From assembly GCA_036399775.1 (NCBI GenBank), contig DASWMJ010000084.1:281188-345187 (forward strand): a DNA stretch of 64,000 nt, in the 5' to 3' direction. The stretch's first letter is position 1. Each line of letters opens with the position of its first letter. Both the position numbers and the translations under genes were made by a program. Shown here piece by piece: positions 60,708-64,000 of this stretch. Under the pieces are notes generated by a model. The model saw nothing but the letters and a program-made list of their open reading frames with translations. It did not search any database and had not been told where the DNA came from. The DNA is from JADMIH01 sp036399775 (GTDB taxonomy: Bacteria; Chloroflexota; Chloroflexia; QHBQ01; JADMIH01).

Positions 60708-61949
60708 CTAAGGCGCATCGCATTGGACGCAATGCACGCTCTCGACATCCCTGCCGTTCGCCAGGTCGTCTACCCAGTCGCGCAGGCGCACGCCGTTCAC
60801 CTCCCGCGTGTAGAAGTCCTGGCGAGGCGTGATGCAGTGTTGGTCGCCGCCCGCCACATACGAGCGGAAATTAGGCGCGTTGGCGGCGATCTCCCCCAGG
60901 CTGGCCGCCAGCGCGTCCTCCCACGGCCCCGGCGTTGGGGAGGGCAGCGCAGCCGCGAAGTAGAAGCGTTGCTGTACGGCATCGTGCGCCGAGTTGAACT
61001 GCGAGAAGGTATAGCCCGGATAGAACCGTGCGATTGCGGTGTAGAACCTGGCAATCGTGAACTCTCCCGGCGCTATCTCGGCCATATCCGGTATCCACGA
61101 AGGGAAATTGTCGTGCGCCGCCCAGTCAGTTTGCAGGTCTACGGGGTGGTCGAAGACGTATGCCAGCGAGTCGCCCAACTGCGTCACCCGCGATTTGGGG
61201 TAGTGGTTGATGAGATAGGGCGCGAACGTAATCGAGCCGACGCTGCCCGCGCTGCACCCCGTCACGAAGACCGACTCCGGGCTGCTGAAGTGCTCGTATA
61301 CCCATTCCGTACCCGACGAGCCGTTGACGAACCCCTTGTGGTTGATGGTGACTTCGGTACCGTCTTCGCCCTTGTAGGTCTGCGTCTTGTCGCCCATGTA
61401 CACGTCGCCTGTGCATGAGGGCATATACAGCGCGTAATAGTCCTTGAAGGGATTCTGAAGGTTGTCCATGTCGAGCACGCCGGGCTGGTACTGCGGGCCG
61501 TCCTGGGCGGTCACCGCGTCATCGAAGAAGGTGCTACCTTCGCGGCAGGTCTCGGCGTTCCAGCAGCCCCCGCCGCCCTGGAAATAGACCAGCAGCTTAT
61601 TCACCGTACCGGGCCGCACCCAGAACGCATAAGGCGTGCCCCGCGCGCAGATCGTCTCCCCGCCCGGCTCTATCTTCGTCCACCCCGCCGCCAACTGCGG
61701 GAGGCTCGGCTCATTTGCAACTTCTGTTACCGGAGTGCTACCGGGCGTATCATCCACGCTCGTCTGAGGTGTAGATATATTCATGGCCCCGCCTGGGAGC
61801 GGATTGGTTGCCTCTATTCCTGTGACGGTGGCGCTCGGAGAAGCATCACCAGCCCGGGTAGTAGGTGTGGGCGTGCCTTTATCGTCGCTGCACGCAGAGA
61901 ATGCGAACGCCAGAAGGAGAAGCAACGCGCAGATAATTAGCTTCTTCAT
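60708..61949 (-). CDS. Lipoprotein of the pectin acetylesterase family
   Basis: 413 residues. The N-terminus KKLIICALLLLLAFAFSACS has a lipobox-type Cys at 19-20. A Thr/Pro-rich linker follows, then an alpha/beta-hydrolase-like domain (about 80-413) with YFQGGGGCWNAETC (oxyanion-type Gly run), YMPSCTGDVYMGD, the nucleophile motif TGCSAGSVGS near 229, and a His in GGDQHCITPR. This matches the pectin-acetylesterase family, whose bacterial members are little studied. Substrate is uncertain. GAGGTAGAT before ATG 61949 lies in the last codons of the peptidase gene, so the two are translationally coupled. Confidence 0.85.
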   Translation of the reverse strand: MKKLIICALLLLLAFAFSACSDDKGTPTPTTRAGDASPSATVTGIEATNPLPGGAMNISTPQTSVDDTPGSTPVTEVANEPSLPQLAAGWTKIEPGGETICARGTPYAFWVRPGTVNKLLVYFQGGGGCWNAETCREGSTFFDDAVTAQDGPQYQPGVLDMDNLQNPFKDYYALYMPSCTGDVYMGDKTQTYKGEDGTEVTINHKGFVNGSSGTEWVYEHFSSPESVFVTGCSAGSVGSITFAPYLINHYPKSRVTQLGDSLAYVFDHPVDLQTDWAAHDNFPSWIPDMAEIAPGEFTIARFYTAIARFYPGYTFSQFNSAHDAVQQRFYFAAALPSPTPGPWEDALAASLGEIAANAPNFRSYVAGGDQHCITPRQDFYTREVNGVRLRDWVDDLANGRDVESVHCVQCDAP

Positions 61950-61951
61950 AT

Positions 61952-63583
61952 CTACCTCAACTCAGGCATATCCGCCGCGTAGAGCCATGCGTCGAAAAGC
62001 TCTTCCAGCTTCTGCCCGCTCACCTCTTCAGACAGCGCGATAAAGTCGTTCGTGCTGGCGTTGCCGTACTTGTACCGCCCGGCGTATGTTTTCAGGATGT
62101 TAAAGAACGCTGCATCGCCCACCTGCTGCCGCAGCGCGTGGAGGGTCAGGCCGCCTCGCAGGTAGACGCCCGCGTTGAAGAGGTCGTCGGCAGGCGGGTT
62201 GCCCGGTGGCGGCGGGGCTTCTTCCTTGACAACCTGGTGCATCTCATCTATGCGGGCATTGTAAGCGACACGGCCCTCGGTTTGCTCCAACCACAGCCAC
62301 TGCGCGTATGTCGCGAAACCCTCGTTGAGCCAGATGTCACGCCAGCTTTCCAGGCTGATGCTGTCGCCAAACCACTGGTGCGCCAGCTCGTGTACCACAA
62401 CCTCCTCGGCCTCCGCATTGCGCGTAGCCACCCCGCGCCCAAAGAGCGACAGGGTCTGCGTTTCAAGTGCGAACCCCAAATCCGTATCCGCCACGACCAC
62501 CCCATACGCATCAAACGGGTAAGGCCCGAAAATGCTACCCAGGTAGTCCACCATATCAGGGGTGCGTGCGAATGCGTCGTCAAGATCGTCTGCGATGCGC
62601 GCCGGAAAGTAGTTGCGTACCGGCACGCCTGCCTTGCTCGTTTGCTCCTGGCGCGTGAACTCGGCTATGTTGACGGTCACAAGGTAGCTCGCCATCGGTT
62701 GCGTGCTCTCCCACACATAAGTGGTCGTATCACCTGCCTCTACCATCTCCTTCAGCAGCCCATTTGCCGCCACTACATACGGGTCAGGCACGGTGATACG
62801 CATGGTATAAGTCGCCTTGTCGCAGGGGTGGTCGTTCACCGGGTACCACGTAGAGGCACCCGAAGGCTCGCTGGCGACGTATACGCCCTTGTCGTAGCGC
62901 GTCCAGCCGATAGTGACGGGCGTACCCTCAAGTTGCGACCCCTCCGGTACGCCCCGGTATGCCACCACGATGGTAAACTCTTCGTTCGCCTTGAGCGGCG
63001 CGGCGGGCGCGATCCTCATCTCCCCCTTCTCGCGCATGACTATAGCTTGCTGCCCGTTCACCGCCACGCTCCCTACTTCCAGCCCTTCCAGGTCCAGGTT
63101 GAAAGCGTCGAGGTCCTGCGTGGCGAGCGCCCTGATAGTGGCTGAGCCTGAGATTACGTCAGTCTCCATGTTCACGGCCAGGTCCAGCGTATAATGCTGC
63201 GCGTCATACCCCGAATTCCCCAATTGCGGGTAGAGAGGGTCGCCCAGGCTGTCAAGCCCAACCGTCCCCTTCTCCGGCGGCGTGCATGCAGCCAGCTTGC
63301 TCCTCCCTACAGGTGATGCAGTCGCACCGGCGCTGACCGTCTGCGTAGGACTGGCCTCTCCTGTAGGGGAGGGCGCTGACGCAGGCGATATGGTTGCTGT
63401 AGGGCTATATGCTGTCGCGCTCGGCTTCGGCACGGTAGGCGACGGCACTATCTCTGTAGACGTGGCCGTAACAGCCAACGTGACTGTAGGCGTAGGCATG
63501 GACGGCACGGTGTTGTCGCAGGCCACCAGCAAGAAGATGCTTGCCAGCAAAGCCAGGTTGGCTATCTTGTTCCGTCTTATCAT
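61952..63583 (-). CDS. Lipoprotein M1-family zinc aminopeptidase
   Basis: 543 residues. The signal region IANLALLASIFLLVACDN has a lipobox Cys; a Thr/Ser/Pro linker follows (about 25-105). The N-terminal beta domain has NSGYDAQHYTLDLAVNMETD. The gluzincin site is complete: VVHELAHQWFGDSISL near 397 and the third zinc ligand in WLNEGFATYAQ near 419. The C-terminal about 100 residues form the helical domain (GGLTLHALRQQVGDAAFF). It is shorter than long M1 enzymes such as PepN, lacking the large C-terminal domain. It probably trims extracellular peptides at the cell surface. Two bases separate it from the esterase-like gene. Confidence 0.92.
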   Translation of the reverse strand: MIRRNKIANLALLASIFLLVACDNTVPSMPTPTVTLAVTATSTEIVPSPTVPKPSATAYSPTATISPASAPSPTGEASPTQTVSAGATASPVGRSKLAACTPPEKGTVGLDSLGDPLYPQLGNSGYDAQHYTLDLAVNMETDVISGSATIRALATQDLDAFNLDLEGLEVGSVAVNGQQAIVMREKGEMRIAPAAPLKANEEFTIVVAYRGVPEGSQLEGTPVTIGWTRYDKGVYVASEPSGASTWYPVNDHPCDKATYTMRITVPDPYVVAANGLLKEMVEAGDTTTYVWESTQPMASYLVTVNIAEFTRQEQTSKAGVPVRNYFPARIADDLDDAFARTPDMVDYLGSIFGPYPFDAYGVVVADTDLGFALETQTLSLFGRGVATRNAEAEEVVVHELAHQWFGDSISLESWRDIWLNEGFATYAQWLWLEQTEGRVAYNARIDEMHQVVKEEAPPPPGNPPADDLFNAGVYLRGGLTLHALRQQVGDAAFFNILKTYAGRYKYGNASTNDFIALSEEVSGQKLEELFDAWLYAADMPELR

Positions 63584-63690
63584 GAGTCGTGTCCTATCGG
63601 GGCGTGATGTTGCATGGGAAGGGATCTATTTCTTGGGAAGTATAAAGCTGTTGCAAAGTCGGGGTATAGGGAAGGCCACCCTAACATCCT

Positions 63691-63805
63691 TGTCATTCTG
63701 AGCGCAGCGAAGAATCTCGTCCCTCGCGCATCCTCTCGCCTTGAGAACTCTGAGAATAAGCATCGTACGCGAGGAACGAGATTCTTCGTTGCGCTCAGAA
63801 TGACA
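63691..63805. repeat. MITE-like palindromic element, copy 4 (complete)
   Basis: Starts TGTCATTCTGAGCGCAGCGA and ends with the inverted complement TTGCGCTCAGAATGACA. The core has GAGAATAAGCATCGTACGCG. About 45 bases to its left, from GTTGCAAAG at 63651, also match the left flank of copy 1, so the mobile or duplicated unit may be longer than the palindrome. Confidence 0.88.
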
Positions 63806-63962
63806 CAGGGGGAGTTGGCTCGCTCTCATCAAACACGTATTCGACTGTGCATTCTATTACGAAAGATGGGTATCACATATAGTTTTATACAGTAAATACC
63901 CCTCTTGCGTCAGGCAAGTTCCCGGCCTACGCGTGATGTTGGAAAGCAACATACACACCACA
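63806..63962. other. Intergenic region without a supported gene
   Basis: No gene, tRNA or hairpin with a T run was seen. The sequence is AT-richer than its surroundings. Confidence 0.4.
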
Positions 63963-64000
63963 CCTAATCCCTCGCCCCTCGCCCCTCGCCCCTCGCCCCT
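63963..64000. repeat. Heptamer repeat (CTCGCCC units), cut by the window edge
   Basis: CTAATCC followed by four CTCGCCC units at period 7. This is the same class as the clusters at 7876 and 12494; the matching arm probably lies beyond the window. Confidence 0.8.

Noticed and set aside
62138..63145. Plus-strand 335-codon frame opposite the M1 peptidase
   Set aside because: The minus strand has the complete HELAH zinc site; the plus-strand frame is Arg/His-rich shadow sequence.

Overview
The window is GC-rich, gene-dense bacterial chromosome. It suggests a member of the Chloroflexota or a close relative. The reasons are S-layer-anchored beta-propeller proteins, secreted lipoproteins, a BTAD-type regulator, many short heptamer-repeat hairpins between genes, and a contractile injection system whose baseplate genes are of the large-J and DUF6519 kind. 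The phylum is an inference from gene content; no rRNA or tRNA gene was found to settle it.

Layout. (1) 1-4.6 kb: two tandem genes for surface proteins ending in S-layer homology (SLH) domains. The first is cut by the window edge; the second has two seven-repeat propeller-like regions. (2) 4.6-17 kb: housekeeping and accessory genes. These are a TolB-like lipoprotein, recO, a short-chain dehydrogenase, a PIG-V-like mannosyltransferase, gpsA, a YtcJ-like amidohydrolase, a helical repeat protein, a purine nucleoside phosphorylase and a membrane FeS/CCG oxidoreductase. (3) 17.1-23 kb: a SAM-I riboswitch with a clear promoter and terminator, followed by mtnA, a PfkB (adenosine?) kinase, a CheY-like receiver, ahcY and metK. 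This is an activated-methyl-cycle and salvage operon. (4) 23-27.1 kb: nucleotide-sugar genes (two GDP-mannose-dehydratase-like enzymes and a sugar-nucleotide pyrophosphorylase) plus a HIT protein. One dehydratase carries an insert that resembles the DnaX C-terminal region. (5) 27.4-58.4 kb: a BTAD/SARP-like regulator, then a roughly 30-kb co-directional extracellular contractile injection system (eCIS) cluster. (6) 58.6-60.6 kb: an ECF sigma factor with a membrane-anchored partner. (7) 60.7-63.6 kb: two coupled secreted lipoproteins, an M1 aminopeptidase and a pectin-acetylesterase-like hydrolase.

The eCIS cluster is the main accessory system. Its gene order is: three-domain glycosyltransferase, sheath, tube, Zn-finger baseplate chaperone, Pro-rich protein, Pvc16-like cap, AAA+ ATPase, small protein, DUF4157 cargo 1, HEAT protein, DUF4157 cargo 2, CIS-tube adaptor, LysM-like protein, gpD hub, gpV spike, PAAR-like tip, gp25, two gpJ-like wedge proteins, gpI-like protein and a 1424-aa DUF6519 protein. 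Most neighbours overlap by 1-4 bases, so this is one translation-coupled operon. There is one sheath gene, one tube gene and no recognisable tape-measure gene. Unusual points are the glycosyltransferase directly before the sheath gene and the duplicated DUF4157 cargo genes with unrelated C-termini. A 30-base exact remnant of the CIS-tube gene also lies upstream of the second cargo gene.

The chromosome is also shaped by repeats. Period-7 hairpins form terminators, supply stop codons and in one case lie in frame inside a gene. A MITE-like palindrome ending in TGTCATTCTGAGCG is present as three full copies and one half copy. A three-hairpin element has rewritten the end of mtnA.
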